64,000 bases of DNA from Citrobacter portucalensis (GCF_002042885.1 NZ_MVFY01000008.1:62001-126000); one strand, 5' to 3'. Positions 10,901 to 17,536 are shown, counted from the stretch's first letter. A program made the numbers and translations. Notes: generated by a model not told the origin, from the sequence alone.

Positions 10901-11258
10901 TGTGACCCCAACGAAAGTGAAAATGGATACTGCGGATTCCTTTACCGCGCGTCTGGGCGTGCGTCTGGTCGCTGACTATGACACCAACCATGGCAAATTC
11001 CAGCCGTATGGCAGGGTAAACGTCTGGCAGGGTCTGGGTTCAAAAGACAAAACGCACTTTACCAATGCGGTAGCCACCACCACGCTGGAATCTTCACAGC
11101 AGTACTCCAGCACTGAAGTTGCAGCCGGCCTGTCATGGTCCATCGACAGAAACCTGCAGGTCTACGGTGAGCTGGGTACGCAATTCAGCAACGGCGGCAG
11201 TAAATCGCAGGTAGAAGCGCCGGTCAATGCCTCTATCGGCTTTAAGAAATCGTTCTAA
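1920..11258 (+). CDS. Giant autotransporter adhesin (type Va secretion), 3112 residues
   Basis: The protein begins with an extended signal peptide (residues 1-~25, MNKVYSIIWNAALG then basic residues), a hydrophobic core, and a likely cleavage after VSA at residue 52. The passenger is Gly/Asn/Thr-rich beta-helix sequence. Its first half has degenerate repeats of the GIHV/NNGTIN kind. The second half has at least seven passenger-associated repeats of the pattern GDNTYTGxT (near nt 6235, 6447, 7441, 8359, 9289, 9556 and 9760). A ~300-residue segment is duplicated (about residues 1511-1813 and 2145-2437). An autotransporter beta-barrel occupies roughly residues 2830-3112 and ends in Phe. The barrel should insert in the outer membrane and display the passenger. 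GAGGG precedes the ATG, and a terminator follows. Adhesion or autoaggregation is inferred; no protease motif was noticed. Confidence 0.92.
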   Translation: MNKVYSIIWNAALGIWVVVSELTKGKKKSSSRKTVAVLAAGALSAASMQVSADPIIDIGDHNIFTDYQAGISVGDYAGIHDYGFLYKDITAGQALNISGAIPTISPGQSGVVESTTIRELLQTGKITLKATSPDQSVKTITNAEELAEYLTYNRSSTPSQSTEFSINDPAFPGEPASIKVFDTQELSSFLTESQIGDSVLNTYDPTLSKIYKQFGIALATNGSIANLDIGNDTLNVRDKANTIELLAKDSSLLEAQDAGSQVNWQSDNYIKFNAAPVIPEKTFAGSAQTSVFGDEFSFMTYGYNEDGEVVQTGERKFTITSTQDLADFNDWLLGYSSDAAENPEGQKVSQLQLWLDANVVTTSTAAQTKYAELIDSLINSSKYSDMLTWDYDVWTDGLSHSNNATAGRGELHAIYANGAGTSGTLNKDAIIAVDGSINGVMKSLNGGVITNLGELNALRTSTGQSLAIGMLAKDATATNNGIINSGLFIDKDGNQNVNSYGAFGMQGQGASQIANNGTINQAITTDNFGTASAADPWSKDEPDSSLTLAIGMQLSDDAQGVNNGDINVVDGRKNGASFAKGTAYGVEVAGNATFTNAQDASIYLGRDASDPSKDVTMAGGSSLSAGIMTKSAKEVINNGLITLGTGIRNAAGILVGNATGNVLNTGNIVINGGSDGGSSKNYGISVRDSGAENNQEIRNDGKINVNGTNNVGIHVSANNKNAEVTTSAAGSIVVDGEGGVGNRNYAIWAEGGSSGQAVVNVYSNITLDKAGNIGVHVRDNAIANVDSLSSPTFNNTDQIGYYLYGKGATANIGQAVMNDNGQDRTTIFRIANGALLAGNTTNPKDQSSSNLDLTLNGKNSVGVLATGAGSSVDTGEATFAVKGSDSAALVIEGGAKGTISDKTTINLTGERTIAGVVDGQAHQLNGRTQGDPTSTTLTSNAKITSEASGNEVIAYVARNQGNLILDTNSIIDLASVDSIGVDVQQGGSLTNNSSSALHVSNGIGVRASGASAQINTLGKVQVDNGTAGVLLTQGASLLINGISGDSITTDGTADGIRLAEGAGALSAQNVEISAKGDGAGIQNDANNNNILLRNVTINSNDGAGIRTSVALTMTDKDSAGNILNVNGKGTGFAFEQRDGGSVTGDLTIGKGYTIEVLNSEGSGIRANTNGNVTTNADINVHNDAGGSAIIAKNVSALTNSGKIISASTTSPVIDASGDSSKTITNTGTLQAINDTAVAIQSGKGNDTIDISDGVTSGVINTGEGADIFNWRSGSYAGEVNFAGTGGNNKANIGNVTLDKTRHITTEAGSGNALTFTDTKGAKIGTLASDNLTTGTNIGTGWDSLTISGSNADVRVVENLTLASKTIAVNNGATLSTGDHVEPTSTAASIGDYNVTTQGTGSRVIFDTQGDASAAQIYRGIISGDGKFERAAGGTTIFTANNTYTGSTTIAQTGTLQLGDGGNTGEVSAVSDIIDNGILAINRVNTVLLNGVISGIGALQQIGGGITRLNGNNTYTGDTTVTNGTLLVNGDQSAARGATTVSGTSTLGGNGTIGGNVLMNDAATLSAGDGGAGTLSINGNLQLGSKTTSAFELGQAYTPGGALNDLINVAGDLQLDGTLDVTTSQGGNFGPGVYRIYNYGGTLDNQTLELGAIPDSQDKSNIFVQTSIDKQVNLVNANGVTLQFWDGATVNQSHGASGIEGDSKIDGGDGKWMAIGSQGDNNWTTATGEGNAPWAQKSFAVFTTKGGTVTVDNAAGEVNFSGAQFDADGYVVKGDALNAYATTENATHAGQTPGTGELLLRVGAGGAGQNYTATIESVIREASTADKLTLVKTDLGRLILSGDNEYRGGTRIDGGTLQISSDSNLGQSGTDLAINNGSTLQLGADLTSNRTIELGANENAAVFDLNSHHFTPTGEITGDGKLKVTSSSSDAGSTLSLDRANSYKGDTEIAGTGNANNVTVNVSKTGAFGSNESSTVNVNKGATLNVSGTDTSLKSLTMNIADSLLTLADNVTAASAMLNLTGTAKAVLTNNATAGNATVNVSKDSTLALEEDASGGNATVNNSGLMTFADLAMAENTVVKNLAGGKVDISAVDSATSIGSLSGAGNVELGNKELSLGNLHLDDTISGIISGNDGSLVKIGDGTLTLTGDNTYTGTTDVNEGVLLVNGNQSAATGQVTVKSGATLGGNGIIGGAVDVLDDAHITAGAAINSVGKLTTGSLTLSDNAQLDYQFGQAYTPGGAFNDLIDVNGDLTLDGKLNIETSPGGSFDVGVYRVINYTGTLTNNVMDIANAPEAADSLYVQTSVKNQVNLVNHAGLTLRFWDGTGGENGELKNNGVINGGDGIWQSSQGNDNWTTDESTPEGALNAPFTDAAFAVFQGEAGNVTVDNSKGDVIISGAQFATDGYRVGGEAITTDTANTLIRVGDGTVDGANYTATIDSVIRGTGGLNKGDLGTLILTGDNTYSGGTTITSGTLQVAGDTNLGAANTGITFNGGTLKYGEAFDTARQVTLESGGGTFDTNGHDVSLLTEVEGNGQLTKTGKGSLTLTLDNTYTGGTTIEQGVLQLGNGGDIGSIQGDVVDNGVLNVNRGDTLALTGNISGKGQLHQTGSGITELQGENSYSGATLIANGVLQAGNANTLSSASHHYVVADTTLNTQGYNQTVAGLSNGGDVSLIGQQTGTTLTVKGDYTGEKGTINMAAIQNGSGSGIADRLIIDGGKASGSTLLDVDGSGLGAPTIGDGIEVVTALNGATTTAQTSRDAFHLAADRMAAGAFEYQLHAGNAQGQGENWYLRSEYRPETMLYSGLASVVRQGDLSLLGNMHQRMGDEVKPGIDEDNRAWARMIGYSGKTKLDDAAGTQTSSHTMGIQVGVDMYANESWKAGMYTSILDIDSNVKGTKTGSDGKGGNIDDNAFYVGGYATWFSGDGMYVDNVLQYGNHKSRLEATGNNGSYTVRGNTLTASTEVGKSFRLGASAWSLEPQAQLIYQYSDFDNSTLDGVTPTKVKMDTADSFTARLGVRLVADYDTNHGKFQPYGRVNVWQGLGSKDKTHFTNAVATTTLESSQQYSSTEVAAGLSWSIDRNLQVYGELGTQFSNGGSKSQVEAPVNASIGFKKSF

Positions 11259-11275
11259 GCTGACATAAACTCACC

Positions 11276-11305
11276 AGCCCCCTGTTCTGCAGGGGGCTTT
11301 TTTTT
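11276..11305 (+). terminator. Rho-independent terminator of the autotransporter gene
   Basis: A 9-bp perfect stem (AGCCCCCTG at 11276-11284, CAGGGGGCT at 11290-11298) with a 5-nt loop is followed by an uninterrupted T run. It begins 18 bp after the autotransporter stop codon. Confidence 0.9.
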
Positions 11306-11318
11306 GCCGTTCAAAGCC

Positions 11319-11347
11319 GCCTGATGCGCTACGCTTATCAGGCCTAC
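11319..11347. repeat. REP-like palindrome
   Basis: GCCTGATGCGCTACGCTTAT followed by CAGGCCTAC has the layout of an enterobacterial REP unit and sits between two convergent genes, the usual location. Confidence 0.7.
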
Positions 11348-11402
11348 AGACTTAACAGCAACGCGGAACAACCAAGGGGTTGGGAAACGTGAAAAGGAGG
11401 GA

Positions 11403-12170
11403 TTAACGATTATATTGTGCTAAGAGTGAAGGGATCTCTTCTGCCAGCACCGGGGGAGAAATGAAAAAGCCTTGAATTTTGTCACAACCAATCTGCATCA
11501 ACCGCTCCAGCTGGGACTGGGTTTCCACCCCTTCGGCAAGAACTTCAATGCCAAAATTATGCGCCAGTGAAATAATACCCTCAACAATCTTCGTTGATCG
11601 GGTGTCGGGCTCAATACCGGTGACAAATTCCTTATCAATTTTTAAAGTGTCAAAAGGATATTTCAACAGGTAATTAAGATTAGCATGGCCGGTTCCAAAA
11701 TCATCAAGTGCAAGCTTGACCCCTATCGCCTTTAATTCCGTCATATTTTTAGCCGCAATCTGACTGTCGCACAGCGGTGACGTTTCCGTGACCTCTATTT
11801 GGCATCGATGGACCGGCAGTCCGGAAGTGGCAAGATTTTGTCTGACGCGTTGGGGTAGCAGAGGATCGCAGAATTCAAGCGCGGAAATATTGACGGATAA
11901 TACAATGGGGTCAGGCCAGGAAGTTGCAACATCCCACGGAGAGTGAGTAACCATATCTTCAATGGAAATAATATTGCCGCTATCTTCCAGTAAGGTAATA
12001 AAAACATCGGGAGAGATCATACCCATCTGAGGACTATTCCAACGCATTAATGCTTCAAATCCGCTTATACGCTGGGCATGCAAATTGAAAATAGGCTGAT
12101 AAACCATATAAAGTTGACTGGTATTCAAAGCCTTTTCAAGCGCAGTTAGCACCTCATTGGAATTAAACAT
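11403..12170 (-). CDS. mrkJ: Stand-alone EAL-domain c-di-GMP phosphodiesterase, MrkJ-like
   Basis: 255 residues consisting almost only of one EAL domain. The signature is present as E39-A-L-M-R43, followed by the Asn in LSVNIS, the Glu in IEVTE, the metal-binding DDFGTG, the Lys of LKIDKEF, the Glu of EVLAEGVE and QGFF. All positions I can check for hydrolysis of cyclic di-GMP to pGpG are intact, so it is probably active. No GGDEF, sensor or membrane segment is seen. It lies last in the block PilZ-LuxR-EAL, the gene order of Klebsiella mrkH-mrkI-mrkJ, where MrkJ lowers c-di-GMP. The name rests on family and context; other short EAL proteins are possible. Confidence 0.75.
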   Translation of the reverse strand: MFNSNEVLTALEKALNTSQLYMVYQPIFNLHAQRISGFEALMRWNSPQMGMISPDVFITLLEDSGNIISIEDMVTHSPWDVATSWPDPIVLSVNISALEFCDPLLPQRVRQNLATSGLPVHRCQIEVTETSPLCDSQIAAKNMTELKAIGVKLALDDFGTGHANLNYLLKYPFDTLKIDKEFVTGIEPDTRSTKIVEGIISLAHNFGIEVLAEGVETQSQLERLMQIGCDKIQGFFISPPVLAEEIPSLLAQYNR

Positions 12171-12270
12171 TCCCCTCTCCCTCTACAAATCATAAAATTA
12201 AAAACCAGTCAAAATCACTCCCAAATTGTATCTACTATTAGGTGTATTACATCAGAAAAGAATGGTCAGG

Positions 12271-12867
12271 TTAGGGTAAAAAAGACATACGATGGGTAAA
12301 TCTGACAATTAACTTATTTAAATCAGAGGTATTGGTCAGGCCAAGTTTGGCGACGACTCTCATCTTATGTGCCTGAATCGTTTTATAGTTCAGGCTAACT
12401 AACTCAGAAATTTCTTTGGCTGTATAACCACTTACCAGTAAGTTCAGGATCTGCTGTTCTCTTTCGGTTAATCTCTTCTGCGAACGATACAGTCGGGGGT
12501 TCCATTTCCCGACTGATAATTTCGCCAATTGACCAAAATCGCGCAGTGAAGATTTTTCAGTCAAAACTATTGTTTTTTCGACATATAATAACTCTACGCA
12601 TAATTTCGCCACCGAACTATCAGCAACAATCACCACGACGTTATTATAAAATTTGAATCGGTTTTTATTCAAAAACTGAACAATGTCTGAACACGCTTGT
12701 TCATTATCAATGATATTAAAAACCATGGTTTGATGCTGGCATAATGATGACTGATGCAACATATCCTCAAACTGGAATGTTTGTATCGGTACATGTTTGC
12801 TGGTCAGGTAGGCAAACATACCATTGCCCACAAAATTATCACTGCCACACATCAACATCCTGTTCAC
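12271..12867 (-). CDS. mrkI: LuxR-type regulator, MrkI-like
   Basis: About 198 residues. The C-terminal third is a clear LuxR-type helix-turn-helix: the segment KRLTEREQQILNLLVSGYTA opens it and LNYKTIQAHKMRVVAKLG carries the recognition helix. The N-terminal part lacks a recognisable phosphoacceptor pocket. It starts 6 bp after the stop of the upstream PilZ gene, so the two are surely cotranscribed. Two starts are possible: GTG at 12867, a few bases after AAGGA, or ATG at 12858 with longer spacing. In Klebsiella the equivalent MrkI acts with the c-di-GMP-binding MrkH in type 3 fimbria expression. Here no mrk fimbrial genes are seen, so the target may be the adjacent autotransporter. Confidence 0.72.
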   Translation of the reverse strand: MNRMLMCGSDNFVGNGMFAYLTSKHVPIQTFQFEDMLHQSSLCQHQTMVFNIIDNEQACSDIVQFLNKNRFKFYNNVVVIVADSSVAKLCVELLYVEKTIVLTEKSSLRDFGQLAKLSVGKWNPRLYRSQKRLTEREQQILNLLVSGYTAKEISELVSLNYKTIQAHKMRVVAKLGLTNTSDLNKLIVRFTHRMSFLP

Positions 12868-12873
12868 CGTTCC

Positions 12874-13569
12874 TTATAAGCTTCTAATCTTGTTACTCAT
12901 TAAAAATTTAATAATGATTTTCTCGACTTCAGTCTCTTCACGACGATTTTTAAAGTCGAACTCACATGAGATCTGATGACAGGAATACAACTGGTTATCC
13001 TCATCAAATTCATTGATCGGGACGACATCGATCACTTTTAAGTCCAGTTGTAAACTGCCAAAGGTATCGAAATCCAGAGATGCATTTTTAATCACCGCAT
13101 CTTTATAAAGAAAACGGGCGTTTACATCTTTAACGATTAACGCACAACCACCCTGCGAGATATTTTTAATCTTGAGAGAGTAGTTTTCTCCATTTTTGTA
13201 ACGACCAAAACAGAAAAAGTCATAACCCTTCAGGAATGAAAAACGCTGATTTTGTCTCTGCTGGGCAAAGAAAATCATATCCGGGATGAAGTAGGATAAT
13301 CCTGCTTCCGCACCTGCTGACGAGGTTTGTTCGAACCTGGCACTAAATTTTACAATCCCGCTTTCGCTGTGCAGGATAAAGTATTGGACCTTTTCAGGAA
13401 CAATGTCTCCGTGTCTGGAGATGACAAACCGTTCGAAATCAATCTTCTCTAACTGCGTGATAACGCTACTGTCTCCACACAGGATTTCCAGTTTCGTTTT
13501 CTTATGAAGCTCTTCACGAAGGATAGCGATGATTTCAAACTTGTCTTCCTTTGCTAAGCCAAAGCTCAT
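12874..13569 (-). CDS. mrkH: PilZ-domain c-di-GMP-responsive regulator, MrkH-like
   Basis: 231 residues. The N-terminal YcgR-N-like half contains FEIIAILREELHKKT, close to what I recall of Klebsiella MrkH. The C-terminal PilZ domain carries the c-di-GMP-binding RxxxR as R105-QNQ-R109 and the second motif as N136-I-S138-Q-G-G141, the usual (D/N)xSxxG form. The stretch GRYKNGENYSLKIK also matches MrkH strongly from memory. MrkH is a transcription activator rather than a flagellar brake, so DNA binding is expected here too. AAGGG lies 8 nt before the ATG. It is the first gene of the block and has a ~570-bp upstream region. A YcgR paralogue acting at the flagellum is the alternative. Confidence 0.75.
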   Translation of the reverse strand: MSFGLAKEDKFEIIAILREELHKKTKLEILCGDSSVITQLEKIDFERFVISRHGDIVPEKVQYFILHSESGIVKFSARFEQTSSAGAEAGLSYFIPDMIFFAQQRQNQRFSFLKGYDFFCFGRYKNGENYSLKIKNISQGGCALIVKDVNARFLYKDAVIKNASLDFDTFGSLQLDLKVIDVVPINEFDEDNQLYSCHQISCEFDFKNRREETEVEKIIIKFLMSNKIRSL

Positions 13570-14052
13570 TCTAAAACCCTTATTTCCATATTTAAGATAT
13601 GTCCCGCCTTTGGTTACTCACAAAACGCGAGATCAGCATCCACCCCTGGTGCTTAATTACCATAGTGGATTCCATGTCAAACAGTTGGTTAAAAATTAAG
13701 TTTTTAACTATCTTTAGTCAGTTATTGATACGTAAAAACATTTAATCAGGATTAATTCTAGCTCAAGCCAGGCCTAAAACCACGCGAACTTGCGTACTGG
13801 CTATAACAAAAGCGAATAACAAAATTTTTAAAATGAGGTTTTGAGATAACAAATAGCAAGAATTGTACAGAAAAAAAATAAAGCAATCATGATGGAGGGG
13901 CTACGCAACATGCGGGTTGGCGTGCTATCGCGGGGGATAAGAGAAGATGTTTACTGCACTCTATCATTAACTAAAATATAGCCCTGACTCGTTATGCTTC
14001 TAAATTGAATAATTGCAATTTATATATGCTTAATAAATTTACCTTAAGTCAG
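13570..14052. other. Intergenic region upstream of the mrkH-like gene
   Basis: About 480 bp, AT-rich, with no supported gene. One TATCAA hexamer in the orientation of the mrkH-like gene (TTGATA on the plus strand, 13725-13730) lies about 156 bp before its start. Nothing else is clear. Confidence 0.4.
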
Positions 14053-14076
14053 AAAAAAAGCCAGCATCCTGCTGGC
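14053..14076 (-). terminator. Terminator after rclC
   Basis: On the minus strand, GCCAGCA, a 3-nt loop and TGCTGGC are followed by seven T residues. It lies about 60 bp past the rclC stop. Confidence 0.85.
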
Positions 14077-14139
14077 CCGGTAAGTACCGAATCGAACTAT
14101 AGTGGCTTGCTATCTTACAGAGGGCACAACGTTAAAAAT

Positions 14140-14700
14140 TCAATACCGCTGCTTAATTATTGATCGGGATGAATCTGCGATAATCATCACTGCTCCCGCC
14201 AACATTAACGTATCTTTTAACACCAACCGCCCGGCGCCTGACAAGTACGGAAATCCGTGGTGTAAATCACCCAGCGGCATTACCCATGCTTCTGGAGTGG
14301 TTATTAAAAATGATAAGGTAACAATTGGTGTGGCAAATGCCAGAACACCGCCAATTAATCCCAACCAACGGCTAACAGGATTAGCCAGCACCAGCAAAGC
14401 GATAAGAACTTCGACTACGCCCAGGCCATTTGAGAACGTATACGTGTTATTCGCTGTCTGCCATTCACGAGCCTGTGGTTTGAATTCACCTTCGTGGGTT
14501 AAATGTTGTTTGTATTCTTCTGGATGCTCATAAAAAAATGACATTACCGGACTATTGGCGACAAACGGCGTAATGCTGTCGGCTTCGTAAGGTACAAATT
14601 TTAATAAACCAATCCAGATAAAAACAATCGCGATACTCAGGCGAATCAAGGTTAATCCAACTCTATCGCCTTTGCCCAATATACGAAGATACTTTTCCAT
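14140..14700 (-). CDS. rclC: RclC, inner-membrane protein of the reactive-chlorine resistance system
   Basis: 186 residues from the ATG at 14700, which follows GAGGAGAG. Several hydrophobic segments (IRLSIAIVFIWIGLLKF, VVEVLIALLVLANPV, LIGGVLAFATPIVTLSFLI, TLMLAGAVMIIA) give about four membrane helices, as in the YkgB/DUF417 family. Conserved motifs WIGLLKFVPYEA and PLGDLHHGFPYLSG are visible. It starts just after rclB ends, so the two are translationally linked. In E. coli rclC is needed for survival of hypochlorous acid; the biochemical function is not settled. Confidence 0.9.
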   Translation of the reverse strand: MEKYLRILGKGDRVGLTLIRLSIAIVFIWIGLLKFVPYEADSITPFVANSPVMSFFYEHPEEYKQHLTHEGEFKPQAREWQTANNTYTFSNGLGVVEVLIALLVLANPVSRWLGLIGGVLAFATPIVTLSFLITTPEAWVMPLGDLHHGFPYLSGAGRLVLKDTLMLAGAVMIIADSSRSIIKQRY

Positions 14701-14711
14701 CCCGGCTCTCC

Positions 14712-14948
14712 TCACTTGTACAAAATTGCCGTTGCGTGAGTGCTGCTATCAATGCGCATTGAGGTAATTTTCCAGGAAGTCGCATTCTTTTCCTGCGCCA
14801 GTTTCGCAATGGCATCTTCCATCACGGAAGGAGAGCCAGACACGGCTGATACGCTAACGTGGGCAACCTCTGTTTGCGCTAACGCGGAAAATGTCACCGG
14901 AGCAGTCAGTAACGCAGTCATTAGTAACGTAGACTTAAATATGTTCAT
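14712..14948 (-). CDS. rclB: RclB, small periplasmic protein of the rcl system
   Basis: 78 residues, the length of E. coli RclB. A signal peptide (MNIFKSTLLMTALLTAPVTF, probable cleavage near ALA-Q) precedes a ~55-residue mature domain of the YdgH/BhsA/McbA type, with HVSVSAVSGSPSVMEDAIAK and a C-terminal TSMRIDSSTHATAILYK. It lies between rclA and rclC, with its own ~110-bp upstream region after the rclA terminator. Role: periplasmic part of reactive-chlorine resistance, mechanism unknown. Confidence 0.9.
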   Translation of the reverse strand: MNIFKSTLLMTALLTAPVTFSALAQTEVAHVSVSAVSGSPSVMEDAIAKLAQEKNATSWKITSMRIDSSTHATAILYK

Positions 14949-15066
14949 TTCTATTTCCATTAACGAGTTATTTCAGTGGGAATATAATAAAACATGTCAC
15001 TTTATTTTATTTCATCCGTAACGCCAGAATAACTGTCAATTAGTATCAGGAGTATAAAAAACAAAT

Positions 15067-15092
15067 AAAAAAAAGCCCCACACGGGTGGGGC
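15067..15092 (-). terminator. Terminator directly after rclA
   Basis: Minus-strand hairpin GCCCCAC, a 4-nt loop and GTGGGGC followed by eight T residues, 22 bp downstream of the rclA stop. It separates rclA from rclBC. Confidence 0.85.
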
Positions 15093-15114
15093 AAATATGC
15101 AGACTACGTTATTA

Positions 15115-16440
15115 TCATTTTATGAGAGAAAAGAGATCGTTTAATGATTCGCTCATACTTGGATGGGTAAATATCTGGTCACGCAATGTGGTATAAGGTA
15201 ACCCCGCGTCCATAACCGTCTTGATGATATTAATCATTTCATGAGAATCCACGCACAGCAGCGATACGCCTAATATTTGTTTCGTTTCACTATCCACCAC
15301 CGCTTTAAGAACACCACGCGTATCATTCATCACCCGCGCTCGCGGGATAGCCGCTACCGGCAACGTCACGACTTGCACCGCCGCACCGCTGGCGCGAGCC
15401 TGTTCTTCAGTCATTCCGACGCGGGAAAGCGGCGGCGTCATAAAGACGGAATACGGTACGTTTTGGCGATCGCCCGTGTTACGTAACCCCTCGCCTAGCA
15501 GGTTGTCACGCACAATACGGAAGTCATCCAGCGAGATATAGGTAAATTGTAATCCACCAGTGACATCGCCCATTGCCCAAATATTGTCTGCCGATGTACG
15601 CAAATATTTATTCACAACAATGGCACCACGATCGTTTACATCCACACCCGCTTTCTGCAATTGCAGGTTTTCTGTCGCCGGTTTGCGACCTGATGCTACC
15701 AACAGCGCATCCACCGTCTGGCCCCCCTCCGGAATGTGCAGCTGTACTGCACCATCATGCGAGGAGACCGACTGCACGTTGGCATTGAGGATCAGCTCGA
15801 CGCCTTTGTCGCGTAAAATGTTGGCGATAGCGTCAGCAATATCCCGGTCCTCACGAGGCAAAAACTGCGGAGCTGCTTCATAAATAGTGACTTTGCTACC
15901 AAAGTTGGCAAACATCGATGCGAATTCAACGCCGATATACCCACCGCCCAAAATGCCCAGACGCTCTGGACGTTGCGCCAAATTCAACAGCCCGGTGCTG
16001 TCAAATACGCCAGGTGTCGTGGTTAATCCCTCAACGTTTGGAATCGTTGACTGGGCGCCAGTATTAATAAAGATTTTCTCGCCGCTCAGCTCAATCTCGC
16101 CTGTTGACTGCACGACTCGCACAGTATGGTTATCAACGAATTCAGCACGACCTTCAATCACATCCACGTTTTCCAGATCGGCAAGATTATGGAAATTTTT
16201 ATCGCGCAGAAAACTGACAACAGAGGCCTTGCGTTGCATTGCTTCGGCAAAGTCATGCTGAAGTTCAGCATCATGTACCAGGGTTTTGGTTGGGATACAG
16301 CCGATGTTGATGCATGTCCCGCCATACATGGTGTTTGACTGTTCAATAATCGCTACCCGCCAACCCGTTTTGGCCAGTGTTGCCGCCAGCGTTTTACCCG
16401 CTTTGCCAAATCCAATAATAATCGCCTGATACTGATTCAT
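15115..16440 (-). CDS. rclA: RclA, flavin-dependent disulfide/copper(II) reductase
   Basis: 441 residues, exactly the E. coli RclA length when started at MNQYQAIIIGFGKAGK. The longer reading upstream lacks homology. It has an N-terminal FAD fold with GFGKAG, the redox-active CINIGC disulfide, a second Rossmann motif GGGYIGVEF for NAD(P)H, the FAD motif WAMGDVTG, and a C-terminal dimerisation domain with THPSMSE. The family is pyridine nucleotide-disulfide oxidoreductase; E. coli RclA is linked to HOCl/HOSCN resistance and reduces Cu(II). The cytoplasmic enzyme is divergently transcribed from rclR and should be activated by it. The adjacent cus copper system fits a shared copper and oxidant stress theme. 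Confidence 0.95.
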   Translation of the reverse strand: MNQYQAIIIGFGKAGKTLAATLAKTGWRVAIIEQSNTMYGGTCINIGCIPTKTLVHDAELQHDFAEAMQRKASVVSFLRDKNFHNLADLENVDVIEGRAEFVDNHTVRVVQSTGEIELSGEKIFINTGAQSTIPNVEGLTTTPGVFDSTGLLNLAQRPERLGILGGGYIGVEFASMFANFGSKVTIYEAAPQFLPREDRDIADAIANILRDKGVELILNANVQSVSSHDGAVQLHIPEGGQTVDALLVASGRKPATENLQLQKAGVDVNDRGAIVVNKYLRTSADNIWAMGDVTGGLQFTYISLDDFRIVRDNLLGEGLRNTGDRQNVPYSVFMTPPLSRVGMTEEQARASGAAVQVVTLPVAAIPRARVMNDTRGVLKAVVDSETKQILGVSLLCVDSHEMINIIKTVMDAGLPYTTLRDQIFTHPSMSESLNDLFSLIK

Positions 16441-16677
16441 GCTGTCTCTCCGCCAAGTCACTGTTCGTTTGATGAACTGAAATATAGCTCTAACTCTGCC
16501 GAAACAATGTATCCACAACTCGCAGATAACTGTCAGATCGTCTAAATTAGCCTTAAAGATGACTAACATTTCGAGAATGAATTATTACACTAACACTTTG
16601 AAGGTATTAATATAATAATGAAATAAAGAGATAATATCGTTTCAATAAACGACAACAAAAAATGTTCAGGAGTCTCC
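16441..16677. promoter_or_regulatory. rclA-rclR divergent control region
   Basis: 237 bp between two divergently transcribed genes, AT-rich (for example TTAATATAATAATGAAATAA near 16607-16626). It must hold both promoters and the RclR operator. No individual box could be assigned by eye. Confidence 0.6.
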
Positions 16678-17532
16678 ATGGATGCCCTTAGCCGATTACT
16701 GATGCTTAACGACCCACAAGGCTCAATTGACCAAAACTGCCTACTGAGCAGGGACTGGCAACTGCCTCACGCAGCAGGTGAATTGTCCATTATCCGCTGG
16801 CATACGGTCACACAAGGGGCAGCCCAACTGGACATGCCCGATGGGACATCTTTTACTCTGCGGCCCGGTACTATCGTGATCCTGCCGCAAAACTCCGCAC
16901 ATCGGCTCTGCCAGTCTGGCGATGAACAAACACACATTGTTTGTGGCAGCCTTCGATTGCACGCTTCCTCACGCTATTTTTTAACTGCGTTACCGGAAGT
17001 ATTGGTTCTGGCACCTGATGAAAATAGCCCTGTCAGCTATTGGCTCAAGGCCATGATTGTGTTGATGCAACAGGAATCCTTGAGTACTCTGCCAGGTTCC
17101 AGTGTAGTCTGCAGTCAACAATGCGCCACACTGTTCGCCTTAGCCGTTCGCGAATGGTTAACCAAGGCGACCCCCGTTCAAAACGTGTTAAATCTACTGC
17201 TTCATCCCAAACTAGGGGCTGTCGTCTTCATGATGCTGGAGTCACCGGCGTTTGCCTGGACCGTCGAAGAATTGGCGAAACGTGCGCATATGTCGCGGGC
17301 CAGCTTCGCGCAGCTATTTCGTGAAGTCTCAAACTCCACGCCGCTCGCAGTATTAACCACTTTACGCCTGCAATTCGCTGCCCAGATGCTGTCACGTGGG
17401 TCGCAGCCATTGGTTGTGGTGGCCGAGTCGGTAGGCTACGCCAGCGAATCGTCATTCCATAAAGTCTTTTTACGGGAATTTGGCTGCACGCCGGGTGAGT
17501 ACCGCAAACGCGTGAAGGCACTGGAGGTATAA
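16678..17532 (+). CDS. rclR: RclR, AraC-family hypochlorous-acid-sensing activator
   Basis: 284 residues, the E. coli length. The N-terminal cupin-like sensor contains cysteines at 21, 78 and 89; Cys21 and Cys89 are the positions reported as redox-active in E. coli RclR. The C-terminal ~100 residues carry the two AraC helix-turn-helix motifs, RAHMSRASFAQLFREV and VAESVGYASESSFHKVF, followed by the characteristic FGCTPGEYRK. It should activate rclA and rclBC on HOCl oxidation. The gene faces the end of cusA and shares a hairpin with it. Confidence 0.95.
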   Translation: MDALSRLLMLNDPQGSIDQNCLLSRDWQLPHAAGELSIIRWHTVTQGAAQLDMPDGTSFTLRPGTIVILPQNSAHRLCQSGDEQTHIVCGSLRLHASSRYFLTALPEVLVLAPDENSPVSYWLKAMIVLMQQESLSTLPGSSVVCSQQCATLFALAVREWLTKATPVQNVLNLLLHPKLGAVVFMMLESPAFAWTVEELAKRAHMSRASFAQLFREVSNSTPLAVLTTLRLQFAAQMLSRGSQPLVVVAESVGYASESSFHKVFLREFGCTPGEYRKRVKALEV

Positions 17533-17536
17533 CGCG

